This document shows positions 1 to 6,661 of a stretch of 14,011 nt of DNA, piece by piece. The number at the start of each line of letters is the position of its first letter. The stretch's first letter is position 1. Position numbers and translations under genes: made by a program. The stretch spans positions 1 to 14,011 of the forward strand of contig CAYXRK010000123.1 in the NCBI GenBank assembly GCA_964467615.1, in the 5' to 3' direction. The notes beneath the pieces are model-generated. The model was not told the DNA's origin and did no database searches. It saw nothing but the letters and a program-made list of their open reading frames with translations. This DNA comes from CAYXRK01 sp964467615. GTDB lineage: Bacteria; Hydrogenedentota; Hydrogenedentia; Hydrogenedentales; GCA-2746185.

Positions 1-812
1 TGTGGGTGGGGGTTGGTGTGGGGGAGGGCGATGGAGATGGGGAGGGCGAAGGGGTGGGGGAGGGTGAAGGCGAAGGCCCGCTCACTCCGTTGTGCGACGT
101 ACTGGCGGATGCAGACAACCGCCTCGCCGAACTAGTAGATGCGTTTGAACTCGCCACCGATGACATTGACGGAGACGGCTTTCCGGATCGCTATGTCCTC
201 GCGCTGGTCGAGGCGGCGGTGTGTCCCGCTGACAAGGCCACACTCGATGAGGCGACGTTTGCCGCGTATGACATCAACCGCGCAGGCCTTGCGCTCGCGG
301 CGGTCCTCGGCCAACTCGAGGGCACGCTCGATGTCGTCGCTGCGTTGATGCTGACGAGCACCGAAACGCGGGACGCAATCATTCAATTGCTCCAGGACGA
401 AGGCGTTATCCTGCCAGACCCTTCTCCGTTCCTGCCGGTCACGTGTGTACCGGGCAATTGCGCGCCCATCCCCATTGTAAAGGACACCACGGGCACGCAG
501 CTTTTCGATGTATTTGAAGCGGACGGCAAGCAGTTCATCGAAGAGCCTTATTCCGCGGCGGGCGACTACGACAATGACGGGGCGACGAACCTTGCAGAAT
601 TCCAAAACGTCCGCGATGCAGGCGGCGGGCCGAGTGACTTCGCCGCCGCCGCGACCGACCCCGAGACCGACGGCGTGGGCGGACCAGATGGCCCGGGGTG
701 CGCGGCGGGCGCGGCGTCTGGCCTCGGAAATGGTGACGTTGTTTTCTCCTTGCTTGCGTGCGTGGCGATTGCCGCCACGGCGCGGCGGCGCGTGGATATT
801 CACAATCGATAA
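1..812 (+). CDS. Secreted/surface protein with Gly-Glu repeat, EF-hand-like loops and C-terminal sorting tail (5' partial)
   Basis: The frame is open to the left edge (first complete codon at 3), so the N-terminus is missing; the GTG at 6 lies inside the repeat and is not a convincing start. Visible parts in order: a low-complexity Gly-Glu/Asp/Val run (6-77), a helical region containing 'DIDGDGFPDRYV', a middle region with two close Cys ('CVPGNC'), a second Ca-binding-type loop 'DYDNDGATNLAEF', a Gly/Pro/Asp-rich linker, then 'GCAAG', a hydrophobic stretch ('VVFSLLACVAIAATA') and 'RRR'. The tail has the architecture of MYXO-CTERM-like sorting signals (Cys, transmembrane stretch, basic end), which implies export and processing or anchoring at the cell surface. 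The loops resemble dockerin/thrombospondin-3 calcium sites. No enzymatic domain is visible. The gene ends 14 bases before the start codon of the aldo/keto reductase. Specific function unknown. Confidence 0.75.
   Translation, partial: WVGVGVGEGDGDGEGEGVGEGEGEGPLTPLCDVLADADNRLAELVDAFELATDDIDGDGFPDRYVLALVEAAVCPADKATLDEATFAAYDINRAGLALAAVLGQLEGTLDVVAALMLTSTETRDAIIQLLQDEGVILPDPSPFLPVTCVPGNCAPIPIVKDTTGTQLFDVFEADGKQFIEEPYSAAGDYDNDGATNLAEFQNVRDAGGGPSDFAAAATDPETDGVGGPDGPGCAAGAASGLGNGDVVFSLLACVAIAATARRRVDIHNR
6..77 (+). repeat. Low-complexity (GGN GAR/GAY/GTG)n repeat encoding Gly-Glu/Asp/Val dipeptides
   Basis: Twenty-four codons alternate Gly with Glu, Asp or Val (GVGVGEGDGDGEGEG and onwards). The DNA is a purine-rich hexamer-like repeat with variation at third positions. 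It lies inside the partial first gene and probably continues left of the window. Such tracts act as flexible acidic linkers and are prone to length change by slippage. Confidence 0.8.
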
Positions 813-826
813 TGAGGAGTAGCGCG

Positions 827-1825
827 ATGAATCGTCGCACGTTTCTAACGTCAACCGGCGCGACTGCGGTTTGTTCGCGCGCGCTTGCGGCGGTCGATGG
901 ACTCGACCACCGCAATGAACGCGCGGACATCATGCCGTATCGTCAGTTGGGCCGGACGAAGTTCATGTGCTCGCGGCTGATTTTCGGCTGCGGCGCGGCC
1001 CTCGCCGGCGGCCGCGCTGTGCGGCTCTTGGATCGCGCATTTGAGGCGGGCGTCAACTACTACGACATTGGATCGAACGATTACTACAAAGGCGCGGAGA
1101 ACTACCTCGCGCCGTTTCTCAAGGCCCATCGCGCCGATGTCTGGGTCACGTCCAAAGGCTACGCCCGCACCGGCGATGAGCTCACGCCGAATCAGTCCCC
1201 TTCGCTCGAACAGGCCAAGACAGCCGCAACGTTTTGGACAGGACTCGTCGAGCAGAGCCTCAAGAACCTCGATACCGAATACATCGACGCCTACTTTACT
1301 CAGGGGACGAACAGTACCGCGCTTCTGAAGAGCGAAGAGATGGGCCGCGCATTTGAAAAACTCAGGGCCGAAGGGAAGATAAAACACGCGGGCATTAGCA
1401 CGCATGAGAACGCCGCGGCCGTCCTCGAGGCCGCCGTCGACACTGGCTGGTACGACCTCGCGATGGTCGCGGTGACCCCGGGCGGTTGGTACGACTGGAA
1501 AAACAAGGTGATGCTCGAGGGCACGCCGCCGCTCAAGACGATCCGGCCTCAACTCGATCGTGCCCGCGACGCAGGCCTCGGAATCATCGGCATGAAAGTG
1601 GCCCGGTTCATCGCGGGTGCGGTCGCGGGCGGGCGAGGCGAACCGGCGACGTACGATCCGCTCTACAACGCCGCCCTGCTGCAATCGCCGCTAAACTCTT
1701 GGCAGCGGGCCTACGCGTACGTCCTTGAGAACGGTGTCGACGCCGTCAACAGCGACATGCAGAACCTCAAGCATTTCGAGGAAAATCTGACCGCCGTCCG
1801 CACGTCTCGCGAGTATTTCGCGTGA
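827..1825 (+). CDS. Tat-exported aldo/keto reductase family protein
   Basis: 332 aa. Start chosen at ATG 827, with GAGGAG at 814-819 seven bases upstream; it also gives a twin-arginine-type leader (MNRRTFL, then a weakly hydrophobic stretch ending near ALAA). The mature part is an aldo/keto reductase (TIM barrel, NADPH-dependent carbonyl reduction in the classical family): 'YRQLGRT' beta-hairpin entry, 'GVNYYDIGSNDYYKGAE' carrying the tetrad Asp80 and Tyr86/87, 'VTSKG' with Lys110, and 'KIKHAGIS'. The usual catalytic His of the '(V/I)DxxxxH' segment is replaced: 'IDAYFTQG' puts Gln159 there. Tat export implies folding, perhaps with cofactor, before periplasmic delivery. Substrate unknown; the His loss suggests altered chemistry or a non-catalytic role. 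It follows the sorting-tail gene closely and may be cotranscribed with it. Family assignment is firm, function is not. Confidence 0.88.
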   Translation: MNRRTFLTSTGATAVCSRALAAVDGLDHRNERADIMPYRQLGRTKFMCSRLIFGCGAALAGGRAVRLLDRAFEAGVNYYDIGSNDYYKGAENYLAPFLKAHRADVWVTSKGYARTGDELTPNQSPSLEQAKTAATFWTGLVEQSLKNLDTEYIDAYFTQGTNSTALLKSEEMGRAFEKLRAEGKIKHAGISTHENAAAVLEAAVDTGWYDLAMVAVTPGGWYDWKNKVMLEGTPPLKTIRPQLDRARDAGLGIIGMKVARFIAGAVAGGRGEPATYDPLYNAALLQSPLNSWQRAYAYVLENGVDAVNSDMQNLKHFEENLTAVRTSREYFA

Positions 1826-1844
1826 CGCGACCCAAGATGGCACG

Positions 1845-2987
1845 CTAAATTTCGCCTTCCCACTTGTAGACCTTCGCGATTCGTTTGTGCAGTTCGCCGA
1901 TAACGCGGCGGCCGTTGTCGCCGTTGGTCATGATCGCCGCGCCGTAGCCTTTTCGGTTATGCGCAACTAGGTCGCATTGAAATCCCCAATTGCTGCCGCC
2001 GTGTCCGAAGTACATGTTCGGCACGGCGTCGCTGCCGTGTAAACCGAACCCAAGGCCATAGTCGCCGATCTCTCGCTTCGTAATCATCGCCTCGGTGAGT
2101 TCCGGGCCCAGCACGTTGTTCGCTTCACCGCGCCGCGACAACATCACTTCGATTGCGAACTTGCAAAGGTCCGTCGGCGTCGTCCACAAGCCTGCCGCCG
2201 CCTGTTCCGGATAAACGTGCCACGGCGCGTCTGTCCTTTGGCCACGATTGTCGTGCGCCCGCGCCGCCTCCGGCCAGCGCGCTTCGGGCAACGGCTGTTC
2301 GTATGTGCTCGTCGTCATCCCGATCGGGTCGAGTACCCACTCGCGCAAGATGTCCGCGTATGGCCGGCCCACCGTGTCCGTCAACGCTACCTGCATGACC
2401 GTCACACCGCCGCCCGAATAACGCCATTTCGACAGCGGCCCAATGTCGACGTACACGCGGTCCGTGTTTCCTTCGCCGCTCAACACCTGATGCGCCGTGG
2501 GAATCGTGCCGCTCGGGGCGTAGCCTCCGAAGCCATGCACCGTCGTGCCGCCCGTGTGGCTCAGCAACATGGCGGGCGTCACCACGTCGTCCTTGAATTC
2601 GCCGAGGTCGAGTTTCCAGGATTTCAGGATCGTGTTTACGTCCTGATCCACGCCGAATAAACCGTCCTGTACCGCCTTCAACGCCGCCATCGCTGCGACC
2701 GGTTTGCTAATCGACGCCGCTTGAAACAGCGTGTCGAGCGTTACGGGCGCGCCGGTTTCAACGTCCGCGACCCCGTAACCCTTCGCACCAATCACTTGAA
2801 AGTTCTGAACAATCGACACGCTCACGCCGGGAACGTAATATTTCTTCATCAATTCCTGAACCGAAAGCTTCTCGTCGCCTTCGCCGGCCGGATTGCGTGG
2901 GGCCTCGATCGCCGCCCAATCGACACCAACCGCGTGCGCCATGCCGATCGCGAGAATGGTCGCGCATATCATTCGAACTACCTGCAT
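1845..2987 (-). CDS. Exported serine hydrolase, class C beta-lactamase / penicillin-binding fold
   Basis: 380 aa, ATG at 2987 with an AGGGG ribosome-binding site about eight bases upstream. An N-terminal signal peptide (MQVVRMICATILAIGMAHA) predicts periplasmic location. The beta-lactamase superfamily (PF00144) signatures are present in order: SxxK at Ser92-Ile-Ser-Lys95 (nucleophile and base), 'LLSHTGG' at 141-147, the YxN-equivalent as Tyr190-Ser-Gly, and the third motif as His329-Gly-Gly in 'YFGHGG'. This family includes AmpC, D-aminopeptidases, DD-peptidases and esterases such as EstB. The YSG and HGG variants favour an esterase/peptidase role over true beta-lactam resistance, but the substrate cannot be read from sequence. 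It is the last gene of the possible - strand operon, 37 bases after crcB, and converges on the aldo/keto reductase with a 19-base gap. Confidence 0.9.
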   Translation of the reverse strand: MQVVRMICATILAIGMAHAVGVDWAAIEAPRNPAGEGDEKLSVQELMKKYYVPGVSVSIVQNFQVIGAKGYGVADVETGAPVTLDTLFQAASISKPVAAMAALKAVQDGLFGVDQDVNTILKSWKLDLGEFKDDVVTPAMLLSHTGGTTVHGFGGYAPSGTIPTAHQVLSGEGNTDRVYVDIGPLSKWRYSGGGVTVMQVALTDTVGRPYADILREWVLDPIGMTTSTYEQPLPEARWPEAARAHDNRGQRTDAPWHVYPEQAAAGLWTTPTDLCKFAIEVMLSRRGEANNVLGPELTEAMITKREIGDYGLGFGLHGSDAVPNMYFGHGGSNWGFQCDLVAHNRKGYGAAIMTNGDNGRRVIGELHKRIAKVYKWEGEI

Positions 2988-3024
2988 ATGCCGTACCCCT
3001 GTTTCCGACTGTCGAATTGAAGGC

Positions 3025-3402
3025 CTACACGCTCCGTCCCGCGATCACACCCAGAAAGAGCGCCAGCACCCCGATGACGTTTTGGCTGACCACGTTGGCG
3101 ATTGCGAGTGAAAGTTGCCCTTCGCGCGCGAGTGCGCTTGTCTCGAACGCAAACGTCGAGAACGTCGTGAACGCCCCCATGAATCCGGTCAATAACACCA
3201 GCTTGGTGTGGGGGTTCCAATCTGCCCGTGCGTCAAACAAGGCCACCACAAGACCGAACAAAAAACACCCGAGCATGTTCACGGTAAATGTCGGCCAAGG
3301 AAACGCACTCGGAAACGCGTGCTTGATACAGACTGAAAGACCGTACCGCGCGAGCGTCCCGATCGCGCCGGCCACCGCGAGCAACGCGAGGTTCAGCCAC
3401 AT
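3025..3402 (-). CDS. crcB: Fluoride ion channel/exporter FluC (CrcB)
   Basis: 125 aa, the usual length for a FluC subunit. Four hydrophobic helices are visible. Family signatures: 'GAIGTLARYGLS' near the N-terminus, 'WPTFTVNMLGCFLFG' with the pore-lining Asn, and 'TGFMGAFTTFSTFAFE' carrying the TTFSTF break helix with the Phe residues of the fluoride pathway and the central Na+ site. Characterised FluC proteins form antiparallel dual-topology homodimers in the inner membrane that passively export fluoride. A single copy is encoded, consistent with a homodimer. Start at ATG 3402; upstream 'GGCGGGAA' is only a weak ribosome-binding site. The gene lies 40 bases after the exported protein and 37 before the serine hydrolase, all on the same strand. 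I saw no fluoride riboswitch in the 40-base leader, so expression may depend on read-through from upstream. Confidence 0.95.
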   Translation of the reverse strand: MWLNLALLAVAGAIGTLARYGLSVCIKHAFPSAFPWPTFTVNMLGCFLFGLVVALFDARADWNPHTKLVLLTGFMGAFTTFSTFAFETSALAREGQLSLAIANVVSQNVIGVLALFLGVIAGRSV

Positions 3403-3440
3403 GACATGTTCCCGCCGTCAAAGCCTTTTGCGTCGTGCCG

Positions 3441-3464
3441 GATCAAGGCCGGACGGCCTTGATC
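3441..3464. repeat. Perfect 10-bp inverted repeat with 4-nt loop over a stop codon
   Basis: GATCAAGGCC (3441-3450), spacer GGAC, GGCCTTGATC (3455-3464). It includes the TGA stop (3443-3445) of the exported unknown protein and lies before crcB on the - strand. No run of T follows on either strand, so it is not a canonical intrinsic terminator. It could limit read-through into crcB or protect the upstream mRNA from 3' exonucleases; the role is inference. Confidence 0.7.
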
Positions 3465-4435
3465 AATACCTCGCGGACCTCAATGATGCCGGAGGCCGGC
3501 AGGTAGGTAAAGCGGAGCTTCGCGGATGATTCCGCGATGCCGATACCGAGTTCGCCTTTGTACAGATGTCCGTCAAACTCACTGCCGTCCGCCGCGGGCC
3601 GATCAGCCCGCCATGACCGAAATTCCGAAATTTTTTCCGAGCGGACCGTTCCCTTCGCGTAGTAATCGGAGTCGCCCTGCGCCGTATGCACTCCTGCGAC
3701 AAGATTAGAACTTGCGATCGTTTGACCCGAACCATCCATCATCTCGACGCGGCAAACTTCCGCCCCCTGCGGTATCGTGTGATCGTGAAGCATTCGTGAA
3801 ACGAGACCGATGGCCGAACCGGAAACGCGCGGCGCGAAGGATAATTCGATTGACGCGCCCGGCCCCAAAACAAACGCCGCGCGCAATGGCCGAAATTCCT
3901 CGCCGAATTCTTTGGTCAACATCTCTCTGTCCTCATCGCCGCGATGTATCACGGGGCGGACGAAAATCGGCGTTGCCCAAAGCACGGCAAATCCGTCCGC
4001 CGTGTTTGGGTCACCCGCGAGAAAATACAGACTCGCGCGGCCCGAGTACCGAAAGCCGGGGATTGCAAACGGGATCTCCACGGCGTACACACCCCCCATA
4101 CGCCAACTCCTGGTGTCGAGCGTCGATCGCGTTTCCAAAACGGGGCCCGCGCCGGCGATTCGAAGCACGGCGTCCATCTGCGGGTTCGCTACGCCCGCCT
4201 TCCGATACGCCACGCGGAACAACGCGTTTTCGCCTTCGGTGAATTCGAGGTCGCCGGTCGCGACGACACCGTCTCGAATGACATCGAAGCCCTCGAGCGC
4301 GAGTCCAGTGAAGGGGCCCTTCTCTTCGAATACCGCGGCACGCCCCGTCACCCGATGGCCCGTTTCAGTCGAGTCCAAAGCACTCGCCGCGCAAATGGCT
4401 ATCGCGACGGGCCAGGTACGTCTCGCGATTTTCAA
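3443..4435 (-). CDS. Exported protein of unknown function
   Basis: 330 aa from a TTG start at 4435, chosen because it opens exactly on a classical signal peptide (MKIARRTWPVAIAICAASALDS, reading TTG as Met) 13 bases after the TGA of the TPR gene. An upstream in-frame ATG at 4507 (354 aa) would add a polar tail before the signal and overlap the TPR gene by 59 bases, so it is less likely. The rest is soluble and looks beta-rich, with alternating hydrophobic/polar strands and segments such as 'FTGLALEGFDVI', 'RVAYRKAG', 'GRASLYFLAG' and 'GIIEVREVLIKAVRP'. No catalytic motif or known domain is recognised. The pattern would suit a periplasmic or secreted beta-sandwich protein. Close linkage to the TPR membrane protein suggests a shared envelope role. 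Start choice moderate, gene reality high. Confidence 0.75.
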   Translation of the reverse strand: MKIARRTWPVAIAICAASALDSTETGHRVTGRAAVFEEKGPFTGLALEGFDVIRDGVVATGDLEFTEGENALFRVAYRKAGVANPQMDAVLRIAGAGPVLETRSTLDTRSWRMGGVYAVEIPFAIPGFRYSGRASLYFLAGDPNTADGFAVLWATPIFVRPVIHRGDEDREMLTKEFGEEFRPLRAAFVLGPGASIELSFAPRVSGSAIGLVSRMLHDHTIPQGAEVCRVEMMDGSGQTIASSNLVAGVHTAQGDSDYYAKGTVRSEKISEFRSWRADRPAADGSEFDGHLYKGELGIGIAESSAKLRFTYLPASGIIEVREVLIKAVRP

Positions 4436-4448
4436 CGAAGGCGCCGCT

Positions 4449-5192
4449 TCATTTCCGCAGTTCTTCGAGTCGCTTCCGGGCATCGGCAAGCCGCGCGCCT
4501 TCTCCAATTTTGACGTACGACTCCAACAGCGGCAACGCGTCCTCGCGCCGCCCGAGTCGAATTAGGAGTTCTGCTTCGTGATACGCGTTGACGCCCGAGG
4601 GATCGGCTTCGTGTCCTTGCGCGTAGGCCGCCAGCGCATCATCGAGTTTTCCAGTGTTCTCGTACGCAAGGCCCAAATGATACTGCGCTTGGCTGACGTT
4701 TACGCCGCTTCCGGCCGCCTGCGCAAGAGTTAGCCAGTTCCGCGCGGCGTCTTCCAACGAATCGTATTGCGCCGTTTGCCGGTAGAACTCGCAAAGCAAA
4801 CCTCGCACCTTCAGGTCAGTCGGGGTCGCGCGAACGGCCGAGTCCAACTGCGCGAGCGCGTCGGTATATTGGCCTTGTGCTAAAAGGAGGCGGCCGTACT
4901 CGCGTTGCCACGTGGCCCGCTGGCTGGCGTGTTCGAAGGGCGCCGCGAGCGCCTTGGAATACGCCGCGAGCGCCGCGTCCACGTCCCCCGAGGCCGCCAG
5001 CGACTCCGCGCGGCGCGCCAAAATCTCTCCCATTCGACGGTCTAGCCCCGTAACAAAGACCTCGCCGCGAGTAGCGTAGGTATACACGCCCGCGAAGAAC
5101 AGCGCGACGCCGCTAAAACCCAGCGCAACCGCCCAGGGAAGTGCCATTCGCCCCCCCAAAGCCGCCTCGTCGCTTGTCGATGATGCGTCCAT
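4449..5192 (-). CDS. Membrane-anchored tetratricopeptide repeat (TPR) protein
   Basis: 247 aa, ATG at 5192. A short N-terminal tail is followed by one transmembrane helix (about residues 17-41) and then a helical region with TPR-like units: 'AESLAASGDVDAALAAYSKAL', 'YGRLLLAQGQYTDALAQLDSAV', 'YHLGLAYENTGKLDDALAAY' and 'AELLIRLGRREDALPLLESYV'. Small residues at the A-A' helix crossings and the G-x-(Y/L/V)-x-x-A pattern are typical. TPRs form protein-binding superhelices; with one N-terminal anchor this is probably a scaffold facing the periplasm or cytoplasm, partner unknown. It is the first gene of the possible - strand operon. No good ribosome-binding site precedes the ATG; a TATACT at 5201-5206 would start transcription within a few bases of the ATG, so the mRNA might be leaderless. 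Confidence 0.85.
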   Translation of the reverse strand: MDASSTSDEAALGGRMALPWAVALGFSGVALFFAGVYTYATRGEVFVTGLDRRMGEILARRAESLAASGDVDAALAAYSKALAAPFEHASQRATWQREYGRLLLAQGQYTDALAQLDSAVRATPTDLKVRGLLCEFYRQTAQYDSLEDAARNWLTLAQAAGSGVNVSQAQYHLGLAYENTGKLDDALAAYAQGHEADPSGVNAYHEAELLIRLGRREDALPLLESYVKIGEGARLADARKRLEELRK

Positions 5193-5200
5193 AGGGGGCG

Positions 5201-5206
5201 AGTATA
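5201..5206 (-). promoter_or_regulatory. Possible -10 box (TATACT) for the TPR gene
   Basis: TATACT on the - strand, 5/6 to the sigma-70 -10 consensus, 8 bases upstream of the ATG at 5192. A transcript starting 6-8 bases downstream would have almost no leader, which fits the lack of a ribosome-binding site. The nearest TTGACG (5230-5235) is 23 bases away, too far for a normal -35. Tentative. Confidence 0.35.
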
Positions 5207-5242
5207 GCGCGGACGCGCTAGCGCTGACACGTCAATAACGGG

Positions 5243-5470
5243 TCAGTAGCCGAGGTACGGCCCTTTCTTCATGAGGAGCGCCGCAAGGCCGTAGAGGAGC
5301 ACGAACGGAAATAGGCCGGTGCTCAGCATGAAGATCACGCAAAGGACGCGCGTCCAGAAGACGCTGAAATCGAAGTGTTCCGCGACGCCCGCGCAGACGC
5401 CCGCGACCATCCCGTCGCGCGACCGATATACTCCGCGAGGCGCGTAGCCCGATTCGTAGTAGTAGCTCAT
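5243..5470 (-). CDS. PspC-domain small membrane protein
   Basis: 75 aa, ATG at 5470 with AGGAG (5478-5482) seven bases upstream. A Tyr-rich N-terminus ('MSYYYESGY') is followed by the PspC core: 'RGVYRSRDGMVAGVCAGVAEHFDFSVFWTR' (the R-x-G-x-x-x-G-V-x-x-G-x-A signature) and one long hydrophobic segment (about 38-66). In characterised phage-shock systems PspC is an inner-membrane protein that senses envelope damage and binds PspA, releasing it from its activator. This minimal stand-alone version lacks PspB and the long C-terminal part of enterobacterial PspC. It lies 77 bases downstream of pspA on the same strand, separated by a strong hairpin, so the two are probably co-regulated with differential output. 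Confidence 0.9.
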   Translation of the reverse strand: MSYYYESGYAPRGVYRSRDGMVAGVCAGVAEHFDFSVFWTRVLCVIFMLSTGLFPFVLLYGLAALLMKKGPYLGY

Positions 5471-5510
5471 GGTAGTTCTCCTGGCCAGGATTCGGCGTTG
5501 GGTGGTGAAC

Positions 5511-5533
5511 GGGGCGGGCGATCTGCCCGCCCC
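5511..5533. repeat. Perfect 9-bp GC inverted repeat between pspA and the pspC-like gene
   Basis: GGGGCGGGC (5511-5519), loop GATCT, GCCCGCCCC (5525-5533), about 40 bases before the PspC-like start. On the - strand transcript it forms a very stable stem-loop with no uridine tail. It is likely a partial terminator, mRNA stabiliser or processing signal that sets a higher level of PspA than PspC. The structure is seen directly; its role is inferred. Confidence 0.75.
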
Positions 5534-5547
5534 GGCATCGAGTCGTG

Positions 5548-6240
5548 TTATGCGGAAACCAGGACCGGCGCGATCCGGCGGGTCCTTGCTTCCTTCAGGG
5601 CCTTCAATTCGTTTTCGATGGTCTCGTCCTGCTCGATCTTGCGGAACTCGCCCTCGAGCGTGCCATGACTCGGCCGCCCATAGTTGATGAGTTCGGCTTC
5701 GGCTTCGGCTCGTTCAAGGCGTTGCGTGAACTCCTCGAACCGGACCATCGCTTGCGAGGTGTCGAACTTGCGGATTTCCTGCTGCGCGCGCTTCTTGTGT
5801 ACGGCGTGTTCGTGACGACGCACCAGCACCCGCTGCTTTTCACGAGCGAGGTTAAGTTTCTCTTCAATCTGCACGATGTCGCTCTTGTAGTGCGAGACGA
5901 GTTCTTCCAGTTGCTCGACCTCGTTCTGCACCTTGCCCTGTTCGTCTTCGTAGTGCCGCTTTGCCAGAAGCGCTTCGCGGGCCAGGCCATCGCGGCTCCG
6001 GTCGACCGCCAATTCCGCGCGATCCGACCAATGGTCAATCTGGGCTTGGACGGCCCTCGCGTCGCGTTGCGCCTTCTTGGCCGACGCCATCGTTCCCGCG
6101 CACGCGGCCTTCAACTCGACCAGCGTGTCTTCCATTTCGCGGATCATGTGCTTGATGAGTTTTTCCGGGTCTTCCGCCTTGTCCAGGGCGGCGTTGATGT
6201 TCGACCCGATGATGTCGCGAACCCGAGTGAAGATTCCCAT
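5548..6240 (-). CDS. pspA: Phage shock protein A (PspA/IM30 family, ESCRT-III-like)
   Basis: 230 aa, close to the usual PspA length of about 220. ATG at 6240 with AAGGAG (6248-6253) seven bases upstream. The N-terminus 'MGIFTRVRDIIGSNINAALDKAEDPEKLIKHMIREMEDTLVELK' carries the amphipathic helix 0 and the conserved 'AEDPxKxI' segment of PspA/Vipp1. The body is almost all helix with long heptad-rich coiled coils ('HYEDEQGKVQNEVEQLEELVSHYKSD' region) and ends with an extra helix and 'RRIAPVLVSA'. PspA proteins bind stressed inner membrane, assemble into ESCRT-III-like rods and limit proton leak; in enterobacteria PspA also inhibits PspF. The gene leads a pair with the PspC-like gene and has a sigma-54 promoter match upstream, which fits this regulation. 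No pspF-like activator gene is in the window. Confidence 0.95.
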   Translation of the reverse strand: MGIFTRVRDIIGSNINAALDKAEDPEKLIKHMIREMEDTLVELKAACAGTMASAKKAQRDARAVQAQIDHWSDRAELAVDRSRDGLAREALLAKRHYEDEQGKVQNEVEQLEELVSHYKSDIVQIEEKLNLAREKQRVLVRRHEHAVHKKRAQQEIRKFDTSQAMVRFEEFTQRLERAEAEAELINYGRPSHGTLEGEFRKIEQDETIENELKALKEARTRRIAPVLVSA

Positions 6241-6307
6241 TTCCGTTCTCCTTGTTTCCGGCCGCGCTCACCGCTGGCCGCATTCGGTTGAGTTGATACC
6301 AGGCAAA

Positions 6308-6324
6308 CGCAACCGACGTGCCAG
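6308..6324 (-). promoter_or_regulatory. Sigma-54 (RpoN) promoter of pspA
   Basis: The - strand reads CTGGCACGTCGGTTGCG, matching the sigma-54 consensus YTGGCACG-N4-TTGCW at every defined position except the last (G for W). The -24 GG and -12 GC are correctly spaced. The element ends 67 bases upstream of the pspA ATG, leaving a normal leader. Sigma-54 control by PspF is known for enterobacterial pspA, so motif and context agree. Transcription would need a bacterial enhancer-binding protein encoded elsewhere. Confidence 0.85.
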
Positions 6325-6600
6325 ATGGTCCGTATCGACTGTAAGCGACTGATACAAAATAAGTTACGAATGGCGTACAGGAAAACCAAAGATAAGGACT
6401 TGGCGATTGATTCGCCCCAAAGTAGTTGAATCGACGCGAAGTTGGTTCTGTTTACCACAGATTCAATCCGATTAGAGTGGCTGCGAGGACGGATTCGATT
6501 TATCGCGCGATTTGAGCCGAGATGCATGTTAATTCGACCATGTATTGCCTAAAATAATCCCTGATTGGCAAATTAAACCACACGACAGATCTGGTCCGTT

Positions 6601-6631
6601 CCGGAATTGCCGCTTCGCGGGAATGACGGGT
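6601..6631. repeat. REP-like imperfect hairpin
   Basis: ATTGCCGC (6606-6613), loop TTC, GCGGGAAT (6617-6624): eight pairs with one mismatch. The core resembles the widespread intergenic 'TCATTCCCGCGAAAGCGGGAAT' type of dispersed palindrome. Only one copy is seen here, so its dispersed nature must be tested in the genome. Confidence 0.45.
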
Positions 6632-6661
6632 GGAGCGTTCTCTTGAAAGAGAAGCGGAGAT

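Noticed and set aside
3403..3442. Fluoride riboswitch upstream of crcB
   Set aside because: The leader is about 40 bases and I see none of the conserved crcB-motif segments or pseudoknot.
3712..4565. + strand open frames opposite the exported unknown protein
   Set aside because: Arg/Pro/Ser-rich composition typical of antisense frames in GC-rich DNA; no ribosome-binding site; the - strand frame has a signal peptide and operon spacing.
5201..5235. TTGACG...TATACT as a full promoter for the TPR gene
   Set aside because: The spacer is 23 bases, too long for a normal sigma-70 promoter; only the -10 box was kept, at low confidence.
5545..6291. Long + strand open frame opposite pspA (248 aa)
   Set aside because: Antisense shadow of pspA; its Leu/Phe-rich sequence results from Glu/Lys codons read on the other strand, and pspA is unambiguous.
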